Positions 26,925 through 35,238 of a DNA stretch of 64,000 bases are shown one piece after another. The position numbers and the translations under genes were made by a program. The notes under the pieces are model-generated. The model did not search any database and was not told the DNA's origin. It saw only the letters and a program-made list of their open reading frames with translations. The stretch spans positions 1,256,068 to 1,320,067 of the forward strand of contig CAKZJV010000007.1 of the NCBI GenBank assembly GCA_937120475.1, written 5' to 3'. Position 1 is the first letter of the stretch. Every line of letters starts with the position of its first letter. This DNA is from an uncultured Cryomorphaceae bacterium (GTDB taxonomy: Bacteria > Bacteroidota > Bacteroidia > Flavobacteriales > Schleiferiaceae).

Positions 26925-26947
26925 ATTGAGTAATTATTTTACTCAAT
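26925..26947. promoter_or_regulatory. Inverted repeat, candidate operator or leader hairpin
   Basis: A perfect 9-base inverted repeat with a 5-base spacer: ATTGAGTAA, then ttatt, then TTACTCAAT. It lies between the predicted -7 element at 26958-26965 and the GTG start at 26864, so it falls within the first transcribed bases. It could be an operator of the first-gene winged-helix protein or a small hairpin of the leader RNA on which UpxY acts. Binding is inferred from position. Confidence 0.5.
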
Positions 26948-26957
26948 TAAGATTTCG

Positions 26958-26965
26958 CAAATATA
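26958..26965 (-). promoter_or_regulatory. Putative Bacteroidota -7 element of the polysaccharide operon
   Basis: On the minus strand the sequence is TATATTTG, an exact match to the TAnnTTTG -7 element, followed by C, as at the wza promoter (30330-30337). No clear TTTG -33 element is found at 19-20 bases upstream. Predicted leader length before the GTG at 26864 is about 85-90 bases. Confidence 0.55.
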
Positions 26966-26997
26966 ACAATCCTTATGTAATGAATAGGTTAAATAGT

Positions 26998-27037
26998 AAA
27001 AAGCCACTTTTAAACATACCGTTCAAAAGTGGCTTTT
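26998..27037 (-). terminator. Intrinsic terminator after wzc
   Basis: A near-perfect hairpin, AAAAGCCACTTTT pairing with AAAAGTGGCTTTT around a 12-base loop, followed on the minus strand by a T run. It starts 20 bases past the wzc stop and separates the wza-wzc transcript from the biosynthetic operon, which has its own promoter about 35 bases further on. Confidence 0.85.
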
Positions 27038-27057
27038 AGATTTATTCTAGAGGCAGG

Positions 27058-29514
27058 TTAGTCTTTTTTCTTCTTTCGCCTTCGGCCGAAGAAATTACGG
27101 TTGGGCTTTTCATCTTCTACGTAACCATAGCCGTAACCATAACCATAGCCGTAACCATAGCCGTAACCATAATTATAATACCCATAACCCGACTCTACTA
27201 TTACATCATTTAGGATAATAGCTATATTCTTAATAGATCCTTCACGGTATTTATCATCAATCAATTTCAGGTAGCCCTTGGGAGTGTATTGCTGGCGCAC
27301 CACAAACAAGTTAATGTTAGAGTATCTCATGATATCAAAGGCATCTGCTACCAGCCCAACAGGGGGAGTATCAAAAATAAGGTAATCATATTTCTCCTTC
27401 AAGGCACTCATCATCTTGGCACATCTTTCCCCTAATATCAATTCTGATGGGTTAGGAGGTACAGGTCCAGCACTAATTAAATCGAGGTTTTTGATAGATG
27501 TTGGTTGAACTATTTCATCAAGCGTATCACGTCCGGCCAAATAAGAAGAAACACCTTTTTCATTGGACAATCCAAAGTCGTTGTAGATTTTGGGTTTGCG
27601 CAAATCAAGACCTACCAATACGGTTTTCTGGTTGGACAAGGCAATAGCAGAAGCAAGGTTGATAGAATTAAAAGTTTTCCCTTCACCACCAATTGACGAA
27701 GTAATCAGAATGGCTATTCCCTTATCCATAGGTATAGACTCATCGGCACCCATAAATTTCAAATTAGAGCGAAGAGCCCTAAAGTTCTCAGCAGCGGCTG
27801 ATTTAGGGTGATTAGCTACTGTAAGATTAGTGTTCTTACTATTATGCCCCACCGCTCCCAAAACAGGTATTGATGTGAGTTTTTCCAACATGGATATGGA
27901 CTGCACCTTATTATTAAGAAAACTACGGATGAGCATAACCGCAATAGGAACAAACAGACCAAGGATAAGGGAGATGACATAAACCCTGATCTTATTGGGA
28001 AAGATAGGTTGCCTTTCGGTACGGGCGTAGTCTATAATAGTACTACTCGCACGGTTTGAAGCAATGGCGATTCCTGCTTCAGCCTTTTTCTCCATCAAGA
28101 AGACAAATAAGTTTTCATTGAGTTTAAATTGACGCTCAATATTCAACAGATCCATTTCTTGTTCAGGCAGTTGAGAGAGGTCTCCTTCCAGGTTCCGGAG
28201 GTCTTTTTGAAGCTTATTAATACGAGAAGTATTTCTTTCTTTCACACCTTTCATCGTCTCCCTCAATTGAGACTTCAGGTAATTGATTTCAATATTTATA
28301 CTTTTCAATACTGGGTTGGTTTCAGAAGCCGTAATACCTAAGCTGGTTTTTCGGGTCTCCAAGCTGGCCAATTGATCAATGATATTTTGGGAAGCTCCAT
28401 CATCCATCGTCATTGGAATAACCGGCTGGTCTTGAAAACTATTACCCGCTAGGTAGTCCTCGATATAATTGATGTAGTTTCTCTCTATCTCAAGAGCTGT
28501 AAGCTCCTTCTCTAATTCTGTGATACGTTCATAATACCTTTGAGCCTTCATGGAGATGTTCATGATCATTTTATCTGATCGGAAATCCGCCAACTCGTTC
28601 TCAATAGTTCTTAAAGTATCCCCCACTCTATCCAATTCATAGCTAACAAAATCCAAGGTGTTTTTTGCGATTTCATTTTTTACGTAAAGTCCAAAAGAAA
28701 GGTACTGCTGAATTAATTCATCCAGATAAACCCTAACCTTTTCCGGATTAGCGGCTGTTGCTGTAATATCAACAGCAGAACTACCCTTAGCTGTAGGTTC
28801 AACCTGTAATCGATTCTGCCATCCCGCAGCCAAGCTTTGAACAGCTTTCAATTTCACTGTAATGTCTTCGAAAAAGCCATCGTTTTTGCGAATAATTTTA
28901 AACCTTAGGAAAGGCGAGTTATACCATTCCCCCTCTTTAAGGCTCTGTTTTGGCTGAGTCTTACCTGATGGAACTTCTTCCCTCTCAACAAATTGAAAAT
29001 TTTTGAAATCATACAAGTTAGGAGATTGTTCCAGATTAGTTATAGTGATACCATATTCTCCATTACCATTATCCGAAACAACAATATTATAATTCAAAGC
29101 TTGATAGTGGCTCGAGTCTATCACCAGCTGTATAGAGCTTTTATTGTATAGCTCGGTTACCCTTACCCTACCTTCCGTCCAATACTCAATGCCAAAGTCA
29201 GTATTTTTAACGGTTCTTTCAGCCATAGCTAAAGACTTGATAATAACCACTTCATTTTCAAAACTGAGGCGGGGATTGTAGTAACCAATGGCTTCCATCA
29301 CATTAGAGAGGCTATTGGTGTTCTCTGACTCAATCAGAAGTATAGCGGTTGCCCGGTAAATTTCTTTACTGTAACGATTATAGATGAAGCCTATACTAAG
29401 AGCTATAGCCATACAAACAATCAGGTATGGCCATATACTTAGTATCCTGAAAAGGAAATACCTTAAATCAGTGCCTTCGTTACTTTCTTCAGTGTTACGT
29501 AACTGTTCCTGCAT
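27058..29514 (-). CDS. wzc: Wzc-like bacterial tyrosine kinase, polysaccharide co-polymerase
   Basis: 818 residues. The N-terminal Wzz domain has a first membrane segment at about residues 28-48 (ILSIWPYLIVCMAIALSIGF) and a second near 505-525, with a long coiled-coil periplasmic part between. The cytoplasmic BY-kinase domain follows: Walker A SSIGGEGKTFNSINLA near 605, Walker A' VLVGLDLRKPK near 635, Walker B YDYLIFDTPPVG near 710. The C-terminus is a tyrosine cluster of alternating Gly-Tyr (about residues 775-798) and ends in a strongly basic tail. It controls chain length and export by autophosphorylation cycles. It lies 3 bases after wza, in one transcript with it. Confidence 0.93.
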   Translation of the reverse strand: MQEQLRNTEESNEGTDLRYFLFRILSIWPYLIVCMAIALSIGFIYNRYSKEIYRATAILLIESENTNSLSNVMEAIGYYNPRLSFENEVVIIKSLAMAERTVKNTDFGIEYWTEGRVRVTELYNKSSIQLVIDSSHYQALNYNIVVSDNGNGEYGITITNLEQSPNLYDFKNFQFVEREEVPSGKTQPKQSLKEGEWYNSPFLRFKIIRKNDGFFEDITVKLKAVQSLAAGWQNRLQVEPTAKGSSAVDITATAANPEKVRVYLDELIQQYLSFGLYVKNEIAKNTLDFVSYELDRVGDTLRTIENELADFRSDKMIMNISMKAQRYYERITELEKELTALEIERNYINYIEDYLAGNSFQDQPVIPMTMDDGASQNIIDQLASLETRKTSLGITASETNPVLKSINIEINYLKSQLRETMKGVKERNTSRINKLQKDLRNLEGDLSQLPEQEMDLLNIERQFKLNENLFVFLMEKKAEAGIAIASNRASSTIIDYARTERQPIFPNKIRVYVISLILGLFVPIAVMLIRSFLNNKVQSISMLEKLTSIPVLGAVGHNSKNTNLTVANHPKSAAAENFRALRSNLKFMGADESIPMDKGIAILITSSIGGEGKTFNSINLASAIALSNQKTVLVGLDLRKPKIYNDFGLSNEKGVSSYLAGRDTLDEIVQPTSIKNLDLISAGPVPPNPSELILGERCAKMMSALKEKYDYLIFDTPPVGLVADAFDIMRYSNINLFVVRQQYTPKGYLKLIDDKYREGSIKNIAIILNDVIVESGYGYYNYGYGYGYGYGYGYGYGYVEDEKPNRNFFGRRRKKKKD
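27119..27170 (-). repeat. Short tandem repeat encoding the Gly-Tyr tail of Wzc
   Basis: The DNA is built from 6- and 12-base units, GTAACCATAGCC on the plus strand with small variants, read on the minus strand as Gly-Tyr pairs. Eight pairs follow one another, with four further tyrosines just before them. Such repeats can gain or lose units by slippage in steps of whole codons, so the frame would stay intact. Confidence 0.8.
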
Positions 29515-29517
29515 AAG

Positions 29518-30300
29518 TTAAAAACGCTGGAGGTTAGTGATAATCAATAAGGTACTTGAAACAATGGTGAGAACGGATGCTATTGTAGCAAAGCCTGTGG
29601 TACCAATCCCCCATGATTTAGCAGGCAAGGGCCTCACATTGATCACATCATTGGGTAGAATGTAAAAATAAGGGCTTTCCACTACCTCTCGATCTGTAAG
29701 GTTAACTTCATAAAATTCCACTTTACCTTCTATCTGCCGCATGATCTGGATAGATGTTCTATCACCTACCAAGGTTATATCGCCACCCGTAGAAAGGGCT
29801 TCGAAAATATTTACCTGATTTTGATAAATAGTATATTTTCCTGGAGCTGAAACTTCTCCAATCAGCGTAAAACGAACACCTGCTAATTGCACAATAACGT
29901 GCAACACTTCATTTTGAAAATATTCAGAAAGGCGGGCAAGAACCATATTCTTAATCTCTTCAGTGTTCATACCCAGCACGTACATTTTGCCAAGAACCGG
30001 TAAATCAATGTTTCCTTCAATATCCACAGTATAACCATTCAGGTAAAACATTAGGTCACCACCGTTTTGGTTTACCTGGGTGGTGGAGTTAATATTGAAC
30101 ATATTGCTCACCTCTGGATTAAAGCTCCGAATCGCGATGTTTAATATATCATTCACCTGAACTTCATAGCGCGAGTTGGCATAATTCAGGTACAAAGAAT
30201 CTGTTCTACTGGTTTTATCCTGAAGGTAAGTGAGCTTTTTTCTGGGAATACAAGAACTGAAAAACAGAACACCCAATAACAGGATGAGAATCTTCTTCAT
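29518..30300 (-). CDS. wza: Wza-like outer-membrane polysaccharide export lipoprotein
   Basis: 260 residues. The signal sequence MKKILILLLGVLFFSSC ends in a lipobox with Cys at residue 17. The polysaccharide export (PES) domain is visible as YEVQVNDILNIAIRSFNPEV, and an SLBB-like domain follows (VRFTLIGEVSAPGKYTIYQN; VNIFEALSTGGDITLVGDRT). The C-terminal hydrophobic stretch GFATIASVLTIVSSTLLIIT is common in Bacteroidota members and replaces the amphipathic helix of E. coli Wza. It forms the export channel with Wzc. First gene of the wza-wzc transcript, with a good -7 element 30 bases upstream of the start. Confidence 0.92.
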   Translation of the reverse strand: MKKILILLLGVLFFSSCIPRKKLTYLQDKTSRTDSLYLNYANSRYEVQVNDILNIAIRSFNPEVSNMFNINSTTQVNQNGGDLMFYLNGYTVDIEGNIDLPVLGKMYVLGMNTEEIKNMVLARLSEYFQNEVLHVIVQLAGVRFTLIGEVSAPGKYTIYQNQVNIFEALSTGGDITLVGDRTSIQIMRQIEGKVEFYEVNLTDREVVESPYFYILPNDVINVRPLPAKSWGIGTTGFATIASVLTIVSSTLLIITNLQRF

Positions 30301-30329
30301 GGTTACCGAAGGTTTGAAAAATTCAGGCG

Positions 30330-30337
30330 CAAATATA
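30330..30337 (-). promoter_or_regulatory. Putative -7 element upstream of wza
   Basis: The minus strand reads TATATTTG followed by CG, an exact TAnnTTTG match, 30 bases before the wza ATG. A T-rich TTTAA lies about 20 bases further upstream where the -33 box would be. It allows wza-wzc to be transcribed apart from the cys operon. Confidence 0.6.
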
Positions 30338-30408
30338 GCTGAATAAATATGGTTAAATAATTATGACATCATTAATTAAGGCTGTGGTAACACTTAGCAC
30401 TTTGGTAG

Positions 30409-31680
30409 TTAAAGTTTGATCATTCCAGCGGCTACCGTCTCATTGGTAGCTTCATCAATTAATATTATACTGCCGGTAATGCGGTTATCGGAATAGTCGT
30501 CCACCATCAGAGGCTTGGTAGTACGCAAACGTACCCGCGCTATATCGTTCATACCGATATTCTTATCATCTTCCATACGATGTAAGGTATTGATGTTTAC
30601 CTTATACAATATCTCGGTAACCATACACCGTGCTTCATTACTGGTATGGCGGATGGTATATTTACTGCGAGGCATAGGTCCGTTATTATTGAACCAGCAT
30701 AACATTACATCAATATCCTGAAGCATTTTAGGCTGGTTGTTGGGTCTTACCAGCATATCGCCACGACTGATATCAATATCATCTTCAAGGGTTACGGATA
30801 CCGACATGGGCGAGAAAGCCTCTTCATAGCTTTCTTCAAAACAATGAATCTCTTTAATGCGCGAACTAAAGCCAGAGGGTAAAACCACCACATCATCACC
30901 CGGTTTAAATACTCCACCCGCAATACGCCCGGCATAGCCACGGTAATCATGATATTTATTGTTGTGGGGGCGAATTACGGTTTGTACGGGTAAACGGCAA
31001 TCAATATGATTATGATCACTGCCGATGTGTATAGTTTCCAGGGTATGCAACAAGGTTTCTCCCTGGTACCAGTCCATATTCTTTGAACGGTTTACCACAT
31101 TGTCACCATGCAGGGCACTTATCGGTATAAAGCGAATATCCCTAACATCCAGCTTGGAAGCGAAGTCCTTGTACTGCCTTACCACTTTTTGGTAAGCCTC
31201 TTCACTGTAATCTGCCAGGTCCATTTTATTGATGCACACTATAAGGTGCGGAATTTGTAAAAGGGAGGCGATAAAGGAATGGCGGCAGGTTTGCTCGATC
31301 ACTCCATTTCGTACATCCACCAGAATTAAAGCCAGGTTAGCCGTAGATGCCCCGGTAACCATATTACGGGTATATTGGATATGCCCGGGGGTATCGGCAA
31401 TGATGAATTTTCTTTCAGGCGTGGCGAAGTAACGATAGGCCACATCAATGGTTATACCTTGTTCCCGTTCGTCTTTAAGACCATCGGTTACCAGGGAAAG
31501 GTCCACGTGCTCCAGGCCTCGTTTGGCACTGCTGCTTTCCACCGCATCCAACTGATCTTCAAAGATGGATTTGGAATCGTACAGCAAACGCCCGATAAGG
31601 GTACTCTTGCCATCGTCCACACTTCCGGCTGTGGTAAACCGTAGTAGCTGCATATCCAGATAATCGTTGTGCTCAGCCAT
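30409..31680 (-). CDS. cysN: Sulfate adenylyltransferase large subunit, GTPase (CysN)
   Basis: 423 residues, an EF-Tu-like GTPase. G1 is TAGSVDDGKSTLIGRLLYDS near residue 15, G3 is IADTPGHIQYTRN near 92, and G4 is INKMDLADY near 150; two beta-barrel domains follow. With CysD it forms ATP sulfurylase, making APS from sulfate and ATP at the cost of GTP. The length shows that no APS kinase domain is fused, in agreement with a separate cysC. Third of the cysC-cysD-cysN genes, 22 bases after cysD. Confidence 0.95.
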   Translation of the reverse strand: MAEHNDYLDMQLLRFTTAGSVDDGKSTLIGRLLYDSKSIFEDQLDAVESSSAKRGLEHVDLSLVTDGLKDEREQGITIDVAYRYFATPERKFIIADTPGHIQYTRNMVTGASTANLALILVDVRNGVIEQTCRHSFIASLLQIPHLIVCINKMDLADYSEEAYQKVVRQYKDFASKLDVRDIRFIPISALHGDNVVNRSKNMDWYQGETLLHTLETIHIGSDHNHIDCRLPVQTVIRPHNNKYHDYRGYAGRIAGGVFKPGDDVVVLPSGFSSRIKEIHCFEESYEEAFSPMSVSVTLEDDIDISRGDMLVRPNNQPKMLQDIDVMLCWFNNNGPMPRSKYTIRHTSNEARCMVTEILYKVNINTLHRMEDDKNIGMNDIARVRLRTTKPLMVDDYSDNRITGSIILIDEATNETVAAGMIKL

Positions 31681-31702
31681 TTTTCAATCTTTAATACGTT
31701 TC

Positions 31703-32605
31703 TTAGAAATATCCTTGTTTCTTACGATCCTCCATGGAGGTTTCACTGCGCTTATCATCCGCACGATTACCACGCTCAGTATGACGGGCAGCTGCTACTT
31801 CCTCTACAATTTTTGTTAGGGTATCCGCATCCGACTCTACCCCACCCGTAATGGTAATATCTCCCAGGGTGCGGAAACGGATTTTGCGAACCTCCGGTTT
31901 ATCGGACTCCTCCAGTTTGATATAGTTTGAAACCGGTAACCAGGAATTATTGCGCCATATTACTTCTCTCTCATGGGCGATGTACAGGGATGGTATTTCG
32001 ATATTTTCCATTAAAATATACTGCCATACATCCATCTCGGTCCAGTTGCTGATCGGGAAAATACGGAAGTGCTCACCCATATTCTTCTTGCCGTTAAAGA
32101 GGTTCCACAGCTCAGGCCGTTGATTTTTAGGGTCCCATTGGCCAAAATCATCACGATGCGAGAAAAAACGTTCTTTCGCACGGGCTTTTTCTTCATCCCT
32201 GCGCGCTCCACCCATACAGGCATCAAACTGATGATCCTCAATAGTATCCAGCAGCGTGGTGGTTTGCAAGGCATTGCGGCTGGCGTTTTTACCGCTTTCT
32301 TCCCTTACTTTACCTTCATCAATGGATTTTTGAACGGAGCCAACAATCAGTTGAACTCCCAGTTTTTCTACCAAACGGTCTCTGAACTCTATGGTCTCCG
32401 GAAAGTTATGCCCGGTATCAATATGTACCAATGGGAACGGTATCCGTGCGGGCCAAAAGGCTTTCTTAGCCAGGTGTGTCATTATAATGGAGTCCTTACC
32501 CCCACTGAACAGTATGGCGGGTTTTTCAAATTGAGCATACACTTCTCGTAAAACAAAGATGGACTCTGCTTCCAGCTCTTTAAGATGGGTAAGTGAATAC
32601 CGCAT
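31703..32605 (-). CDS. cysD: Sulfate adenylyltransferase small subunit (CysD)
   Basis: 300 residues, family length. The PP-loop FSGGKDSIIMTHLAKKAF near residue 33 binds ATP; HIDTGHNFPETIEFRDRLVE near 62 and GGARRDEEKARAKERFFSHR near 137 are CysD signatures, the second distinguishing it from PAPS reductase. It is the catalytic subunit that forms APS. It begins one base after cysC and precedes cysN in the same transcript. Confidence 0.95.
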   Translation of the reverse strand: MRYSLTHLKELEAESIFVLREVYAQFEKPAILFSGGKDSIIMTHLAKKAFWPARIPFPLVHIDTGHNFPETIEFRDRLVEKLGVQLIVGSVQKSIDEGKVREESGKNASRNALQTTTLLDTIEDHQFDACMGGARRDEEKARAKERFFSHRDDFGQWDPKNQRPELWNLFNGKKNMGEHFRIFPISNWTEMDVWQYILMENIEIPSLYIAHEREVIWRNNSWLPVSNYIKLEESDKPEVRKIRFRTLGDITITGGVESDADTLTKIVEEVAAARHTERGNRADDKRSETSMEDRKKQGYF

Positions 32606-32606
32606 A

Positions 32607-33209
32607 TTAATTTGATTTTAATTTAGTATTGAGTTCATTAATAATAGCCTGAACTCCTTCATCAATAGTTTGCAGGTGCGTTTGAACTTTTACATCAGCA
32701 TTTTCAGGCTCTTCAAAAGGAGCGCTAATGCCGGTGAAATTGGAAATTTCGCCTGCCCTCGCTTTTTTGTAAAGGCCCTTTACGTCTCGTTTTTCGCATT
32801 CCTCCACCGGGCAGTCCACAAAAACCTCCATATAGTGCTCATCTCCCAAAAGGTTGCGCACCCACTCTCTTTCTCTGCGGTAAGGTGAAACGAACGCGGC
32901 CAGGGTAATAAGCCCTGCGTCATCCATCAGTTTACACACTTCTCCTATTCTACGGATGTTTTCCTGTCGCGATACCGCTGAAAAATCCAGGTCCTTGTTA
33001 AGCCCGGTGCGAATATTATCCCCATCCAGTAAATACGTATGAAATCCTTTTTCAATAAGTTTAACCTCCAGGGCATTGGCCAGGGTTGACTTTCCTGATC
33101 CGGAAAGCCCGGTAAACCATATTACGCAGGAGCGGTGGCCGTTCTTTTTTTCACGAATCTCGCGGTCCACCTGGTGATGGTGGGGTATGATGTGCAATTT
33201 TTCTTTCAC
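32607..33209 (-). CDS. cysC: Adenylyl-sulfate kinase (CysC)
   Basis: 200 residues. Walker A is WFTGLSGSGKSTLANALEVK near residue 32; LLDGDNIRTGLNKDLDFSAV and AFVSPYRREREWVRNLLGDE are the APS-binding signatures. It phosphorylates APS to PAPS, the donor for sulfotransferases. The start is GTG at 33209, overlapping the transporter gene stop by four bases (GTGA). No PAPS reductase or sulfite reductase gene is seen next to the set, which points to sulfation and not assimilation; the rest of the genome is not visible. Confidence 0.94.
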   Translation of the reverse strand: MKEKLHIIPHHHQVDREIREKKNGHRSCVIWFTGLSGSGKSTLANALEVKLIEKGFHTYLLDGDNIRTGLNKDLDFSAVSRQENIRRIGEVCKLMDDAGLITLAAFVSPYRREREWVRNLLGDEHYMEVFVDCPVEECEKRDVKGLYKKARAGEISNFTGISAPFEEPENADVKVQTHLQTIDEGVQAIINELNTKLKSN

Positions 33210-34987
33210 AATAAATCGTATTGTAAAACAATGTAACCTAAAAAGATAGAGGCATACAATAAACTAAGCGGCAAACCTAGCCTTAAATAATCAGAAAAGC
33301 GATAATTACCAGCTTCCATAACCATAAGGTTGGTTTGGTAGGCAAAGGGAGTTACAAAGCAACATGAGGCCGCAAAAGCTGCGGTAAGAAATAAAGCGGT
33401 AGCCGGCACACTGGCAGTAGCAGTGAGACCTAGTATAATCGGAAAAATTATGGAGATGGCGGCAACATTGGATATTACCGAGGTAAGAATAAACGTCATA
33501 AAAAAGACTACTACCACCAGTGTAAATGGAGACCAGTTAGCGGCTCCTTGAAACGAGGTGTCCATTAAGTACTTTGCCGCACCCGAATGAATCAGGGCCT
33601 GACCGATAGCCAAAGCTCCGGTAAGTATCAGAAACAGATCCAGACTCAAGTGTTTTTTAAGGGTATCCAGGTTTAACATACCCGCAATGAACTGTACAAA
33701 GAGTATGGCTAAAAGACCTTCGAAAAGCGAAAGAACACCGCCAATAATCAAGCCCAGTGAAAGTAAAGCTCCCGCCCAGAAAGTTCTTTTCTGGCTAATG
33801 GTAAGTTCTTTGTTTTCCTCCAGAGTATTTACTACGATAAGGTCCTGCTGTTGATGGTTACGTTCCTTAAAACCGGGACCACTCATTAACAATAACAGAT
33901 CACCCGTACGAAGTGCAATATGGCCAATCTTACCACTTACCTTTTCCCCTTTACGATGAATGCCAATGATGGCCGCATCGTATTTTTCACGAAACCCTAC
34001 CTCCTTAACGGTTCTGCGGTCCAGGGGACTATTTTGTGCAACAATAGCCTCGGCAATATGATGGCCGTTACTGTCCATTTTAAACTGGCTTTTTTTGGAT
34101 AACTCCAGCCCATTGTCTCTCTTGAGCAGTTTAAAGATCAAGGTGGTTTCACCGGCAAACATGAGTATATCGCCTGCCTTTATTACCTGGGTGGGTGAAA
34201 CGGGGGTAAAGTGCTGGGCACCCCTTACCAGTTCAGCTAAAAACACACCATCCAGATTGCGCAGTCCGGCTTGTTCTACGGTAAAACCGATCATGTCCGA
34301 TGTTTCCAGCACCTCCGTCTCTACCAGGTATTCGCGGGTATTTTCCTTGAGCACATCCAGAAAATCCTTTCGCCCTTTTAAGATAAGTGGTGATACTAAG
34401 CTTATAAAAACAATACTCCCAAAAGTTACCAATAGCCCAGGCACTAAAAAGTCGGTGAACGTTAACAAAGCTTGACCTTCAGAGGCCAATAGACCATTGA
34501 GCACCAGATTGGTAGAAGTACCGATAAGCGTGATCATACCGCCTACTATGGCCGAATACGAAAGGGGTATTAAAAGTTTGGAGGGACTCACCTTGTTTTC
34601 CTTACCCCATTGATATACGTAAGGCATCATCATGGCCACCACAGGAGTATTATTCATAAAGGCAGAAATACCCGAAACCATGGTGGACATTCGAAACAAA
34701 AATGAAGTGCCATTGCCGGCCTTGCCCAGGAAACGATCAAATAAGGTGGCCAGGTTAAAATGCTCGTTGAGCGCAGCCGTAATAATAATCAGCAGAAAAA
34801 TGGTGAGTATGCTCAGGTTACTGAAGCCCCGGGTAAAGTCTGAAACCTCCAAAACTCCACCGATCATAAAAATAAGCACGGTGCCCACAAATACCAATGA
34901 AGCCTTAAAGCGGTCCGTAACCAAAACCACCACCATAAGCACAATTAAGCTTAAAACAAAAGCGATATGATATTCAGGTGAAAGCAC
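33206..34987 (-). CDS. SLC13-family permease with TrkA-C domains, probable sulfate transporter
   Basis: 593 residues. About ten or eleven membrane segments are split by a cytoplasmic insert (about residues 205-375) holding two RCK_C/TrkA-C-like domains, for example DMIGFTVEQAGLRNLDGVFL and RTVKEVGFREKYDAAIIGIH. MNNTPVVAMMMPYVYQWGKE near 110 and LIGTSTNLVLNGLL near 155 are typical of the DASS/SLC13 and SAC1-like transporters. Coupling to cysC by four bases makes sulfate the likely substrate. Start is GTG. It is the first gene of the sulfate operon. Confidence 0.88.
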   Translation of the reverse strand: MLSPEYHIAFVLSLIVLMVVVLVTDRFKASLVFVGTVLIFMIGGVLEVSDFTRGFSNLSILTIFLLIIITAALNEHFNLATLFDRFLGKAGNGTSFLFRMSTMVSGISAFMNNTPVVAMMMPYVYQWGKENKVSPSKLLIPLSYSAIVGGMITLIGTSTNLVLNGLLASEGQALLTFTDFLVPGLLVTFGSIVFISLVSPLILKGRKDFLDVLKENTREYLVETEVLETSDMIGFTVEQAGLRNLDGVFLAELVRGAQHFTPVSPTQVIKAGDILMFAGETTLIFKLLKRDNGLELSKKSQFKMDSNGHHIAEAIVAQNSPLDRRTVKEVGFREKYDAAIIGIHRKGEKVSGKIGHIALRTGDLLLLMSGPGFKERNHQQQDLIVVNTLEENKELTISQKRTFWAGALLSLGLIIGGVLSLFEGLLAILFVQFIAGMLNLDTLKKHLSLDLFLILTGALAIGQALIHSGAAKYLMDTSFQGAANWSPFTLVVVVFFMTFILTSVISNVAAISIIFPIILGLTATASVPATALFLTAAFAASCCFVTPFAYQTNLMVMEAGNYRFSDYLRLGLPLSLLYASIFLGYIVLQYDLL

Positions 34988-35013
34988 TATTTGTCGAGCA
35001 AAAATTCTAAAAG

Positions 35014-35030
35014 TCTATAAAATATATAGA
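35014..35030. promoter_or_regulatory. Inverted repeat upstream of the sulfate operon
   Basis: TCTATA, five bases, TATAGA: a perfect 6-base inverted repeat 26 bases upstream of the transporter GTG. It may be an operator of the sulfate operon; no regulator gene is adjacent, and AT-rich DNA yields such repeats by chance, so the call is weak. Confidence 0.3.
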
Positions 35031-35063
35031 TTTTTATCTAATTTATTTCAAGGCCGTAAAGTT

Positions 35064-35087
35064 CTGGTTTATTGTTGACAACACCAG
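35064..35087. promoter_or_regulatory. Second inverted repeat between the divergent SLC13 and T9SS genes
   Basis: The arms CTGGT and ACCAG flank a perfect 11-base palindrome TGTTGACAACA at 35073-35083. It lies in the divergent intergenic space between the transporter gene (minus) and the T9SS type-B gene (plus), a likely place for a regulator site. No further evidence. Confidence 0.35.
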
Positions 35088-35238
35088 CTTCTCTGCAAAA
35101 TATTTCTGAAGATCAGCGTTTAATAGGTAGAAATACAAAAGTTAGCCTGCTATCACTTAATTTTGTTTTTTTGTACGACCCGACAATGTTTCGGATATTG
35201 TGCGTTTTTAGAAAGTGCGGCATTTTGCGGCAAGTTAT

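Noticed and set aside
27119-27170. Tandem repeat as a possible CRISPR array
   Set aside because: Units are 6-12 bases without spacers and encode the Gly-Tyr tail of Wzc in frame.
32069-32551. Plus-strand frame of 160 codons opposite cysD
   Set aside because: Antisense shadow of a well-supported cysD; no family signature.
32607-34987. Sulfate assimilation operon leading to sulfite
   Set aside because: No cysH, cysI or cysJ homologue is seen, while cysC and a sulfotransferase are; PAPS use for sulfation is the better reading.
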